Source: Hydrangea macrophylla
Taxonomy: Eukaryota; Streptophyta; Magnoliopsida; Cornales; Hydrangeaceae
Assembly (NCBI GenBank): GCA_033977485.1
Contig: CM066984.1
Coordinates: 113,949,251-114,013,250 of the forward strand
Direction of reading: 5' to 3'
DNA length: 64,000 bases
The translations under genes and the position numbers were made by a program. The notes beneath the pieces were generated by a model. It did no database searches and was not told the origin of the DNA. It worked only from the letters and a program-made list of their open reading frames with translations. Positions 47,909 through 58,615 of the stretch are shown piece by piece (the first letter of the stretch is position 1; the number at the start of each line of letters is the position of its first letter).

Positions 47909-50900
47909 TTATCCTTTGTCCAAGCATTTCTTGGATGCTCCATTTGCCGAGGTGGTAGGAAAGGCCCTTTCCATTGTCATGAGGCAAAGATTGACAATCT
48001 CTTCACCATTTGAGTCGTCGTCCGATGATTCGCTCTCGGAACTACTATTAGTGGCCTTGATTGTCTTCTTTTTGTGTTTTTCCTCATTGGATGACTTCTT
48101 CCCCGATTTTTCTTTCTTTATAAACTTTGCAAATTTTCGGGTGAGCTTTGTCATTTCCTCATCCTCATCACTCTCAACATCTTTCCTTTTTTTCTTTGAG
48201 CTTGAGGATTTTAAAGCCATGTCTCCCCTTTTGGCCTCTTTCACTTCCAATTTCTTGTCTTCACTTTCAAAGACGGCCAATTCCATTTCATGAGTTATGA
48301 GAGAACCCATGAGTTGTTCCAAGGAGAGTGTTGAAAGCTCCTTTGCTTCACGAACCGCCGTGACCTTTGGTTGCCAATCTTTTGGTAAAGACCTAAGCAC
48401 TTTCTCAATCATTTCTTCATTAGTATAAACTTTACCAAGGTTTTTCAAGTTATTAATAAGAATGGTAAAACGAGAAAACATATCTCCAATAGATTCATAT
48501 GGCAACATTTTAAACATTTCATAAGTTTGAACAAGCAAATTGATTTTAGACTTTTTAACTTGGCTTGTTCCCTCATGAGCATTTTCAAGTTTATCCCAAA
48601 TTTCTTTTGCGGATTCGCAAGATGAAATTCTATTGTATTCATTTGGGTCTAAAACCACAATATAATAAATTCATTGCCATAGCATTTATTTTTATGAGTT
48701 TCTTATCGGCATTATTTGTCATACCCGCTCCTGCGGTATTTATTTATATCATTTTAGCATGCATAGCATGCTCACGGCTGTGTTAATTAACGTGTGTGAA
48801 GTGAGTGATGACTCACTAGTTGTTGGAGGGTGTCTTTTGAGAACCCGGTATTTGGCCTTAAAGGCAGTCTGGAAAGTGTCAAGAGAAGGACACGAGAACA
48901 TGGACAATCATGTTGTATTGGCATAGCTAAATGACATTTATGTGATTTAAATGTTATTTGACTTATTTGGTATTTTCATGAATAGTAATTATACCTGTGT
49001 AGTATAATTTCTGATAGTTTTGATCTAGTTTTAGATCGTTTGAACACTGTGGTGAGAACGTGAGTGGTACGTTGCCTAAAAGGTAGGATGTGTAGAGATT
49101 TCACAGAAAATAGTTTTCGGAACGTAATTACGGTGACAAACGAGACTTAATGGAAAACTTCTGAAATTTATAGTTTTCACTCGTAAAGTTATAAAATGGG
49201 CGTGTACGATGTTTCAAGGCTTAATGAGGAGTTTTGAGAACTCGCGGGGAGGTAAACGTAATTTCTGAGAATTTTGTCTATATATAGAAGTCCCAAGATA
49301 TTTCTTCATTACAACTTTTCTAATTTCAAAATCAAAAGGGAGATTTGGGGGTTTTGGGAGCTTAGAGCTTGCAGACGCAAATCGACGGACTTCTGCCCAT
49401 TTGTTTTCAACCAAAACTTCATATTTGAACTCCCCAAGGTAAGGGCTACGTTTTGATAGTCTTTAGGCCACGTTTGGCTAAGTTTTTATAAATTTCTAAA
49501 TCTAGGAATTTGGGGAAAACACGTGTAAACTTGTAGGTTTTGCGTAGGATCGGAGATTTGGTGTTTAATCGGGCTTCTAGTCGTTCCCTCAAAGTTATAC
49601 GACGATAGCTCGAGGTATGAATTTCTAGCCTATGTTATATAGATGAAATACATGTTTTATATTTCGATGACGAAATTGTGATCCGGGCAAAATCCATGTG
49701 TTAATCTTAGGCCCGTTAATTATGCACGCGCTTAAATGTGAAAAGCATGTTAAATTTTACGCGAGCACGTATATGTGTTAAATGAGTATGTTTATGTGCC
49801 TATGTGGGTTAAAGGGGAATTTGTGCTAATTCACCGTGAGGCGTCCTCTCGAAGGGGGAGGATTAGCAGTGACGACGGTCACTTGCCGATAAAGGCATTA
49901 CGTGACATGTCGAAGGGGCATGGGTCATGGTTGAGTCGAAAGACTTTGGATCGGTGAATGTGCACTTATTCCCTAGAGACCAATAGTTATGTGTTATGAT
50001 GAGATTAAAGCATGATTTGTCATATATGCATATGTTAGAAATTGTGCACTCAGCATATAGCTGAGCAATGGAGATTTACTCCATTGCAGGTTTGAAGAAA
50101 GAAAGGAGAAGCGAGAAGAGTGAGGCCGATGGGAATGCCGGGGATCGTCTTTTGTTTATGTTTTGGTTTCCTTCCCAATGTTGTAATAACGGAATTGGAG
50201 GTAGGATCATGTTTTGTTTGAATTGAGTCCCTTGGACTGATTTTGGGAAATGTTGTATATTGTAAGAAAACTTCTTATAGTTAGTTTTGAATTTGTCCGA
50301 ACTCTTAAGTTCATGTTTTGTAAACTTAACTTGTCAAAGTCGGATTTTAAAGGAATATGGTTAGAGTTTTGTGAATTGCACCAAACAAGCCTTAGCTTGT
50401 TCCGCTATTGTTTCTTTTCATGGATTAGTGAGATTAAACTTGGTTTTTGAAAGCTTGTTATAGCTTGTGACGTTTGGATTAATGTAAGAGTGTTTGGTGT
50501 AGTAGAATTGGTGGAGGTTGGATGCCTTAGCAAAATTCTGCAGCTTTGGGCAGGATTCTGCTAAAGGGTCATTCGACCGGTCGAAGTGGGTCGTTCGACC
50601 GGTCGAAATACCCCCTGCCAGAATTCTTTTTCTACCTCTTCCGAAAATTATTAAAAGGTTTTGATTGGTTCTCAGGGTACCTTTGGGATCCCTTTCAAGA
50701 TAAAATCATTCACTTTGAAGTATAATGACGTTTTCAATTTTATACAGATTTTACATCTCGGAGAGTAATGTTTTCAAAGTTTTATATACTCAAGTTTGTT
50801 TTAAAGTTCTTTTCCGCTGCGTATAGTTGTTGTTGAGCCTTGGTGGCGTGCCACGTGTCCTGTTTCCGCACATTAGCGGGATGGGTCGTGACATTATTAT

Positions 50901-51114
50901 ATTCATCTACCGTCTTTGGACTAGAAAAATCATTTTCAATTTTTGTAGGTAGATGAGGCCCTTTGACCACGATTTGCCATAAATCAAAATCTTGAGAAAT
51001 CATATAGATTCTCATTCTATTTTTCCAATAGGCATAGTTTGAGCCATTAAAACATGGTGGTCTTAATGTCGATTGACCCTCACAATAATAAATGCAAGAA
51101 GAGTCGGTTTCCAT
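47909..51114 (-). pseudogene. Copia gag, split by a solo LTR
   Basis: The N-terminal part (51114-50894) begins METDSS and contains the gag start domain (PPCFNGSNYAYWKNRMRIY). The rest (48711-47909) has the UBN2-type gag core (SAKEIWDKLENAHEGT, FSRFTILINNLKNLGK, LRSLPKDWQP) and a lysine/serine/glutamate-rich tail. It stops before any CCHC knuckle. The 2177-bp solo LTR plus duplication lies between the two parts. The lengths of the two parts imply a further 1-bp frameshift near 48650. The protein is not producible as it stands. Confidence 0.85.
48717..50893 (+). mobile_element. Family X gypsy solo LTR (X4) inserted in copia gag
   Basis: 2177 bp, from TGTCATACCCGCTCC to GGATGGGTCGTGACA, with perfect TTATT duplications (48712-48716 and 50894-50898). 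A TATA box TCTATATATAG lies near 49278. A donor-like CTCCCCAAG/GTAAGGGC (49438/49439) and an acceptor TTACTCCATTGCAG (ending 50089) are shared with X3. Two TTCGACCGGTCGAA palindromes occur at 50573-50608. The internal region was lost, presumably by LTR-LTR recombination. Confidence 0.93.
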
Positions 51115-51178
51115 TGGATCTTATCTCTAGTTTTTCAAAAATCTTTTGAAAGAGAAGAGCCGAGGCTCTGATACCAAT

Positions 51179-51549
51179 TGTTGGCCCAAAAGTGGAAACC
51201 TTAGAGGGGGGGTGAATAAGGTTTTAGCGGAAATTAGCCTTTTAAAACAAATTGCAAATTAAAACACAATCACAAGCAATTAAGTAAAGAGAGAAGGGAA
51301 GAGAAACTTGCAAACCAATTTTTCAAGTGGTTCGGCAATCGCACCCCGCGGCCTACGTCCACCCCTCAAGAACACCTCTTGAGGATTCCTTAATCCGATC
51401 TACTTACGGGTGTAGACCAAACCGTTTCCCGGAGCACTTACGGGTGTGCACCAAACCGTTACAAGAGCCTATGATCTCTCCCAAAGAAGAACGCCTCTTC
51501 TTTGCACACAAGGGTTACTAACCCTCAACCTTTACAAATTGATTGAATA
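51179..51549 (-). repeat. 5' LTR of the copia element, right of gag, first part
   Basis: Matches 45828-46200 of the 3' LTR. It is interrupted at 51550-51554 (CAAAT) by element Z and resumes at 60846. Confidence 0.92.
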
Positions 51550-51554
51550 CAAAT

Positions 51555-52560
51555 TGTCACGCCCCGGAGCAGCATAAATAGAGAAAAATAAATTTCCTTT
51601 ATGGGTCCATAGGGAATGACGGGTGAAGTCACATGATTGTCCACACCACGCAGTACTAAGCAACAAAAGTAATAGTGTAGCAGGAATGAAGTCTAGGTTC
51701 TGATCACAACGTAACATAAAGTCAACAAACGTTACTAACTATTACATATCAGAGTCTCGAATCAATATAAAGCAGCGGAAGTACAAATGCCAAGGCAACA
51801 CATGCCTGACTACAAAATAGGGTTCTGAAACAGTAAAGACGATTAACTACAATTCTAGTCTAGTCTTCAGTTGGCATAAGAGTAGTCCTCGGCGTAGTAG
51901 TCTTCTTCGGTCTGACCTCCGTCGGGGAAATTCTCCACCGGAACTCCATCACCGGCATAGTAATCTTCTTCTGCAGGCCCTTCACCTGTATAGTCATAAC
52001 CAGGATGCGCTGGAACGTAGAAATGTCCAGCGGCATAAACGCCGTCAGCTTAATGAAAGCCGAGTGAGTTAGATACTAACAGGGTATCGACTATTGAAGT
52101 TATTACAAGTTATAAGCCGTAACCAAATTAGAATTCTGCAAGGGTAACTCCTTTAATCAAACCAATTATCCGATTACTAAAGTTCTACTCATTTTAAGAC
52201 CGAAGACACGTCTAGATAGGGGAGACAGACTCGACAGTAGTTCAACTCTATAACACACCATTGCTTATCCACCGCTTTTAAGAACATATGCACAGTTCAC
52301 CGCATGTCATGGATACCACGTTAGTTCATCCCCCGCTTTTAAGAACATATGCACAGTCCACCGCATGTCAGGGATATAACGCTTTAAACAACAGTACATC
52401 ATTCTATGCCACGACTTAGCGACGTCTACCAGTGATCACGGTCCACCGCATGTCATAGACACCTTCGTCTGTCTACCGCTTTTAAGAATATATGATTAGA
52501 TCATCTGGCTATCTTAGGGCAAATGGTCCGGTTCACCGCAAGTCATAGACACCTTCGTCT
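51555..52560 (-). repeat. Inverted, truncated LTR at the left end of Z
   Basis: Reverse complement of about 59835-60840, the last ~1 kb of the 3' LTR, nearly identical over the first ~900 bp. Small differences appear near the inner end (GGGCAAATGGTCC versus GGGAAATTGGTCC). It contains no U3, TATA box or TCGA palindromes, so this end does not supply a forward promoter. Confidence 0.92.
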
Positions 52561-52571
52561 AGAAGGATTCT

Positions 52572-52583
52572 TGGTATCAGAGC
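52572..52583 (+). promoter_or_regulatory. Primer-binding site of Z (initiator tRNA-Met type)
   Basis: TGGTATCAGAGC, complementary to the 3' end of initiator tRNA-Met as in many plant LTR elements. It lies 11 bp after the inverted arm ends. A normal element would have the LTR's ...GTGACA end in that place. Confidence 0.85.
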
Positions 52584-52703
52584 CTAGGTTGTATACCTTT
52601 TCGCTCACAGATTGTCCCACACCATCTGGTCCTAGAACCTTGAGATTCTATAGATGAGTATTAAGATTAGTTCTGACTTAAGGTAGTCCCTTTTTCAGGT
52701 AGC

Positions 52704-53663
52704 ATGGCACCGCCGCTGTTTATTCCAGACGAGTTCGGAGGACACTATGTGTATGAGAGTAGTATTGCGCCAGCAGATCCAGAGTACTATGCCTGGAAGG
52801 TTAGGCAGAGAGCTATTGCAGAGACAGAGCGAGACATGCAGATCGAGCAGCAGAGATTTGGGACCCAGGACCCAGAAGTGATACGTCGGGAGATGATCTA
52901 CCGCAAGGAGACCTTCAAACGCATCGAGGAGGATTCTCTACTGATGTTACGAGACCGTTCTTCATACCAGGCTCTACTTACAGAGGTTAGAACAGCGCCT
53001 CCACCACCCCAGACACCTCCACCCCCACCAGAGGAGGACATGGCTGATGCACCCCCAGCAGATAAGGATCCGGAGGATGATGATGAGAGCGATGGCGACG
53101 ATGAGCCAGAGGATGCCGATGAGGAGATGGAGGATGAAGAGGAAGAGGACGAGGACGCCGATGACGAGGAGCCAGAGTATGATCCAGAGGAGGAGGACCC
53201 CGAGGACCCAGCCGGTATGGACGTGCCAGTTGGCGTAGATATTGTAGTTGCAGAGGGTTATCCGATGGAAGAAGAGGAGGTAGCCGCAGATGATGACGCA
53301 GGTGATGATGCAGTAGTACCAGTCTTACCAGGAGGAGTTATAGCACAGCTAGCAGCTGAGTGGGCCGCAGAGATGGCTGCACATCCCCATGGATTTGAGA
53401 TTGGAGCACCGGAGTTGGCACAGGCTATGGTACAGGCTGAGGCACTTGCAGCCGCATTTGATGCAGCCCAGGCTGACATGGCTGCTGATGCAGGAGATTT
53501 GGGAGCTATTGTGGAGCATGATGGACCCGAGCTAATTGAGGATGTTGTGATAGAGGATGAGGACATGATGGATGACGATGACATGGATGAGGATGATGAT
53601 TTGTCTGAGGTTGCCCCAGAGGACGAGGCTTCCATCTATGGATCCGATGTGGACAACTTTTGA
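52704..53663 (+). CDS. Acidic ORF1 of element Z (319 aa, unknown function)
   Basis: It starts with MAPPLFIPDEF at the first ATG after the leader and ends YGSDVDNF. Residues 1-95 look folded and helical, with many charged residues. Residues about 96-115 are proline-rich. About 116-172 is almost entirely Asp/Glu. About 205-265 is alanine-rich and helical (VIAQLAAEWAAEMAA). The C-terminus is again Asp/Glu/Met. No retroviral motif is present. It precedes gag-pol by 395 bp with its own ATG. Extra ORFs ahead of gag are known from Tat/Ogre elements, but I do not know one in chromoviruses. Codon usage and the intact 960-bp frame suggest selection rather than chance. Confidence 0.75.
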   Translation: MAPPLFIPDEFGGHYVYESSIAPADPEYYAWKVRQRAIAETERDMQIEQQRFGTQDPEVIRREMIYRKETFKRIEEDSLLMLRDRSSYQALLTEVRTAPPPPQTPPPPPEEDMADAPPADKDPEDDDESDGDDEPEDADEEMEDEEEEDEDADDEEPEYDPEEEDPEDPAGMDVPVGVDIVVAEGYPMEEEEVAADDDAGDDAVVPVLPGGVIAQLAAEWAAEMAAHPHGFEIGAPELAQAMVQAEALAAAFDAAQADMAADAGDLGAIVEHDGPELIEDVVIEDEDMMDDDDMDEDDDLSEVAPEDEASIYGSDVDNF

Positions 53664-54058
53664 GTCCAGTACCTTTAGGACTTAGACTTTTACGCTTGAC
53701 TTTAGGACATGTTGTCCACTTACTTTTGACGCTTACATAGACAGCTATTGACCGTAGCCTTTTTGTATAGGTAACCACCAGTAGTGGTTTTGTATGTATC
53801 TTTCTTTTGTTTAGATCTTGTATAGGATCATGTACTACGCGGTACACAGATGATCTGTTGTGTACTCCGCTGTACATCTTTTGGGTATATATATGGCAGA
53901 TCGTTTCTCTTGATTATTTCTGTTATCATTTCATTGTTATGTTATGGTTGTGATGTTGATTCATGTTATGCTTCCTGTTATTTTAGTATGATCATTTCCC
54001 CGAGGAGATTGTCAACTATTCGTTAGATCCTTCATAGGTACACCTCACACGGATCACT

Positions 54059-57000
54059 ATGGTGGGACCCACAAGGAACCAAGCACGACTGGGAGCACCC
54101 ATTCCTGAGGGTATGGACCCAACTGGAGTCTTCGAAGCTTTCATGCAGCGGATGGAGCACATCGGCGATATCTACAATCATGCCACCAACGACAATGGCA
54201 ACAACCACTTTGTCCCTCCAAGGCAGACAGGCGATAAGCTATTGGAACGATTTCGTGGCCTGCGACCCGAAAAATTCGACGGTATGGCAGAGTCCTGGAA
54301 AGCAGAGCAATGGATACGAGAGTTGGAGCTAATCTTTGAAGCCCTGGAGTGCAGTGAGCTTGACAAGAGACGTCTAGCCGCATTTCAACTAACTTACTCC
54401 GCCGCGGACTGGTGGGAGGCCGAGAGAGCCACGATTGGGATTGACGCTGCAAGGAGAATGCCTTGGGAAGCATTCAAGACTCGATTTCTCGAGAAGTATT
54501 TCCCTGAGGACGAAAGAGACCAACAAGAGAGGAATTTTCTGAGTCTAACCCAAGGAAACTGGACAGTCAGAGAGTATACTACACAATTTGAGCGACTTTC
54601 TCGTTTCGCTCCGCACATGATAGACACCTCCGCCAAGAAGGTCAAGCGATTTCACCAAGGACTCAAACCACACCTCCGGCACATGATGATAGGCCATCTG
54701 GGCCAGTCATTTGAAGGGATTGTCCGTCTTGCTTCAAGTTTGGAAAAGGATGCTTACTCTGTGCAAGGACCACAAGTGAATCGACCTCCACCCAGGACCT
54801 TCCAATCAAGGAACTTTCCCGCGCAATCATCAAGGAACAATCAAGGATGGAAACCCCAGACCAACAACTATCAGGGAACTAAGCGCACATGGGATGGGAC
54901 AAGGAAGCCCCAAGCAAATTTTCCTCGACAACAGAATCAACAGCGAGGACCACCTCAGGCACAGCCCGTCGCCCAGCGACAAAACACTGATGGATGTTTC
55001 AACTGTGGAGTGCCCGGACATATTGCAAGGTATTGCACAGCCCCCAAGACCAACCGCCGTAATGACCTCGTCTGCCGCAACTGTAACAAGCCTGGTCACA
55101 TAAGCAAGGATTGTCGAGCACCACGTGGAGGCTACTATGGAGCGCCTGCTCAAGGACAGCAAGGACAAGTTAGGGTGAATGCCATCATCCCTGACAATGC
55201 AGGGTATAATGCAGAGGAACAGCAAAACTTGGAAGGTACACTCATTTTATTTCACTGTCAAGTTAGAGCTTTGTTTGATACCGGTGCCGCCCGTTCTTTC
55301 ATAGCTATTAAGATGGTACGTGATTTGGGTTTGCTACCCCTAGCACTTGAGCCGACCCTTAATGCCGTTTCGCCCTTGGGAGTATCCGTTAAGTTAGGTA
55401 AGGTGTGCAAGGATTGTCCCTTGACACTAGAGGATAGGAATCTCCCAGCAGACTTGATAGTCCTGTCAATGTCTGAGTTTGACGTGATCCTAGGAATGGA
55501 TTGGCTTACTAAGTATGGCGCTAACCTGGATTGTGTTAGTCGGACCATTGTCTTTTCGACGCCTGGTTGCCCGCAGATCAGATTTCAGTGCCAACCGTTG
55601 AGCGACATGTTTATCACGAGCTACCTAGCCACGATTAAGACTTCAAGCACGGAATTTACTATCAACCAGACCCCCATTATTCAAGACTTTGAAGATGTGT
55701 TCCGAAGTATCTCAGGACTTCCACCGAAGAGAGAGATAGACTTCTGCATTGAGTTAGCACCCGGAACGTTGCCGATTTCCAAGACCCCGTATCGGATGGC
55801 GCCAACAGAAATGCTAGAATTGAAGAAGCAAGTTCAGGAACTTGAAGACTTAGGTTTTGTTCGCCCGAGTACATCACCTTGGGGAGCACCAGTTTTATTT
55901 GTGAAAAAGAAGGACGGAGAGCTACGACTCTGCATCGACTACAGGGAGCTGAACAAGGTCACGATCAAGAATAGGTATCCACTTCCCCGGATAGACGACC
56001 TGTTCGATCAACTGCAAGGATCAAGGATATTCTCAAAAATCGATTTGCGTTCAGGATACCATCAATTGCTAGTTCGGCCGAAAGATATACCGAAAACTGC
56101 CTTCAGGACGAGATATGGACACTACGAATTTCTAGTGACGTCTTTTGGATTGACTAATGCCCCGGCAGTATTCATGGACCTAATGAATAGAGTATTCAGA
56201 CCCTATCTGGATCAATTCATTATAGTATTCATCGACGACATTCTAATTTATTCAAGGACGGAAGAAGAACATAAGAAGCATCTACAAATTGCTCTACAGA
56301 CTCTCAGAGACAATAGTCTGTATGCAAAATTTAGCAAGTGTGAATTCTGGCTTCAGGAAGTTAAATTCCTGGGACATGTGATATCACAGGATGGAATTTC
56401 CGTAGACTCATCTAAGATCGATGCAGTCTTGAGCTGGAACAGGCCAACCAACGCGACCGAAGTTAGGAGTTTTCTAGGATTGGCTGGGTATTATCGGAAA
56501 TTTGTGGAAGGATTCTCTAGAATCGCTGGACCGTTGACAAGCCTGACTAGGAAGGAAACGAAGTACGAATGGACCGATAAACATGAGAATGCATTTCAGG
56601 AATTAAAAGAGAGACTAACCTCAGCACCCGTGCTTGCGATACCTAAGAGTGGTGGACAATTCATAATCTATAGTGATGCATCGCACCAAGGACTTGGTTG
56701 TGTGCTAATGCAAGAGGGGAATGTCATCGCATACGGATCAAGGCAATTGAAGCCGCATGAGAAGAACTATCCGACGCACGACTTGGAACTAGCCGCAATC
56801 GTGTTCGCCTTAAAGATTTGGAGACACTATTTGTATGGAGAAAAGTTCGACTTGTTCTCAGATCATAAGAGCTTAAGGTACCTGTTCTCTCAGAAGGAGT
56901 TGAACATGCGACAACGGAGATGGATGGAACTACTCAAGGACTACGACTTCTCTTTGCAATACCACCCGGGTAAAGCAAATGTTGTAGCCGACGCTTTGAG

Positions 57001-58564
57001 CCGGAGGCCGCGCCTTTTGGTTTCTTCGATTTTGATTAGGGAATGGAGAGCATTGGAGACGTTAGTTGAATTCGACCTTCAACCAGTGGAATCAAGAGAA
57101 GGACAACACTTTGGATGTCTTGTCGTGCAACCAACTCTCATCAGTCGTATTTTGGAAGCTCAACAGTCGAACGAGGATTTAAAGTTATGGTTTGCCAAGA
57201 TGTCTGCAAAGGAACCAGAAATATGGAGTATTAGTACGGACGGAGCACTGAGATGCAAAGGTAGACTCTGTGTGCCGAATGACGATGGTCTCAGGAAGAA
57301 CATTCTGGACGAAGCACACAAGTCAAGGATGACTATCCACCCAGGAGGAAACAAGATGTATAAGGACTTGAAGAGAAACTTCTGGTGGTAAGGAATGAAG
57401 CGAGAAGTAGCCGAGTATGTATCGCAATGTCTTATTTGCAAACAAGTAAAGGCAGAGCATCAAAAACCACCTGGACTCCTGCAACCGCTACCGATTCCCC
57501 AATGGAAATGGGAGCACATCACCATGGATTTTGTGGTTGGATTGCCAAAATCTCAACAAAACCACGACGCTATTTGGGTAATAGTGGATCGACTCACCAA
57601 GTCAGCACATTTTATCGCCTACAGCATGACGTACCCTGTTGAAAGATTGAGCCGGATGTATCTACAGCAAGTAGTGCGACTGCACGGAGTACCCGTCTCA
57701 AAAGTTTCAGATCGAGATTCACGCTTTACCGCAGAATTCTGGAAGAGCCTTCAGACAGCAATGGGAACTTCATTGAATTTAAGTTCAGCCTTTCATCCAC
57801 AGACAGACGGTCAGACAGAACGAGTCAATCAAGTGATGGAGGATATGTTGCGAGCCTGTGTCATTGAATTCGAGAGTTCATGGGAGACACATCTACCTTT
57901 GATCGAGTTTGCCTACAACAACAGCTACCACACGAGCATAGGGATGGCGCCGTTTGAAGCTTTGTATGGAAGGCCTTGCCGATCGCCGCTGTGTTGGGCC
58001 GAAGTCGGAGATACTCAACTACTTGGGCCCGAGATGATTCGAGAAACCAACGAGAAGATCCAGATTGTACGAGAGAAGATGAAGACAGCGCAATCCAGAC
58101 ACAAGAGCTATGCCGACAAGCGACGGAAAGATCTAGAGTTTGCAGTTGGAGATCATGTACTACTCAAAGTCTCACCAGTTCGAGGTGTCGTCAGATTCGG
58201 ACAGAAGAAAGGCAAGCTATCGCCGCGATTCATCGGACCGTTCGAGATCCTAGAACGTGTTGGGAAGGTTGCTTATCGACTTGCGTTGCCGCCAAAGATG
58301 TCAGGAGTGCACAACATTTTCCACATCAGCATGTTGAGGAAGTGTGCCCACAACCCAGCGCACGAGATCAGTTTTGAAGATATCGAAGTGAACGAGAACG
58401 TGACCTACAACGAAGGACCAGTGCGTATTCTAGACCGAGGAGTGAAGAAGCTCAGAAACAAGGAGATTCCGCTAGTGAAGGTTCAGTGGAAGCACCACGA
58501 CGAAGGAGAAGCTTCATGGGAGCTAGAGTCGGAGATGCGAGAGAAGTTTCCATTTTTGTTTTAA
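54059..58564 (+). pseudogene. Gag-pol polyprotein of Z with one in-frame stop
   Basis: A single frame of 1502 codons, interrupted only by TAA at 57389-57391 within the integrase zinc-finger region. Domains by approximate residue: gag core 80-210; two CCHC knuckles, [14 protein letters not shown] (313-326) and [14 protein letters not shown] (339-352); aspartic protease DTG (407-409); reverse transcriptase about 585-770 with the FIDD active site (Asp726-Asp727); RNase H about 865-990 (first Asp at 873, later SDHKSL); and integrase from about 1080 with HHCC finger. After the stop come MDFVVGLPK, VSDRDSRF and FHPQTDGQTER, which carry the DDE triad. The last 50 residues (VQWKHHDEGEASWE) form a chromo-like module that guides integration in chromoviruses. 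Everything else is open, so the stop looks recent. Confidence 0.93.
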
Positions 58565-58615
58565 CCCAGTTTATTTCGGATTTCGGGGACGAAATCTTTT
58601 GTGAGTGGTGGATGA

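Noticed and set aside
47916..48293. Plus-strand 125-codon frame opposite copia gag
   Set aside because: Antisense shadow of the Lys/Glu/Ser-rich gag tail.
53258..53635. Minus-strand Ser/Ala-rich frame opposite the acidic ORF of Z
   Set aside because: Antisense shadow of the GAT/GAG/GCA-rich plus-strand coding sequence.
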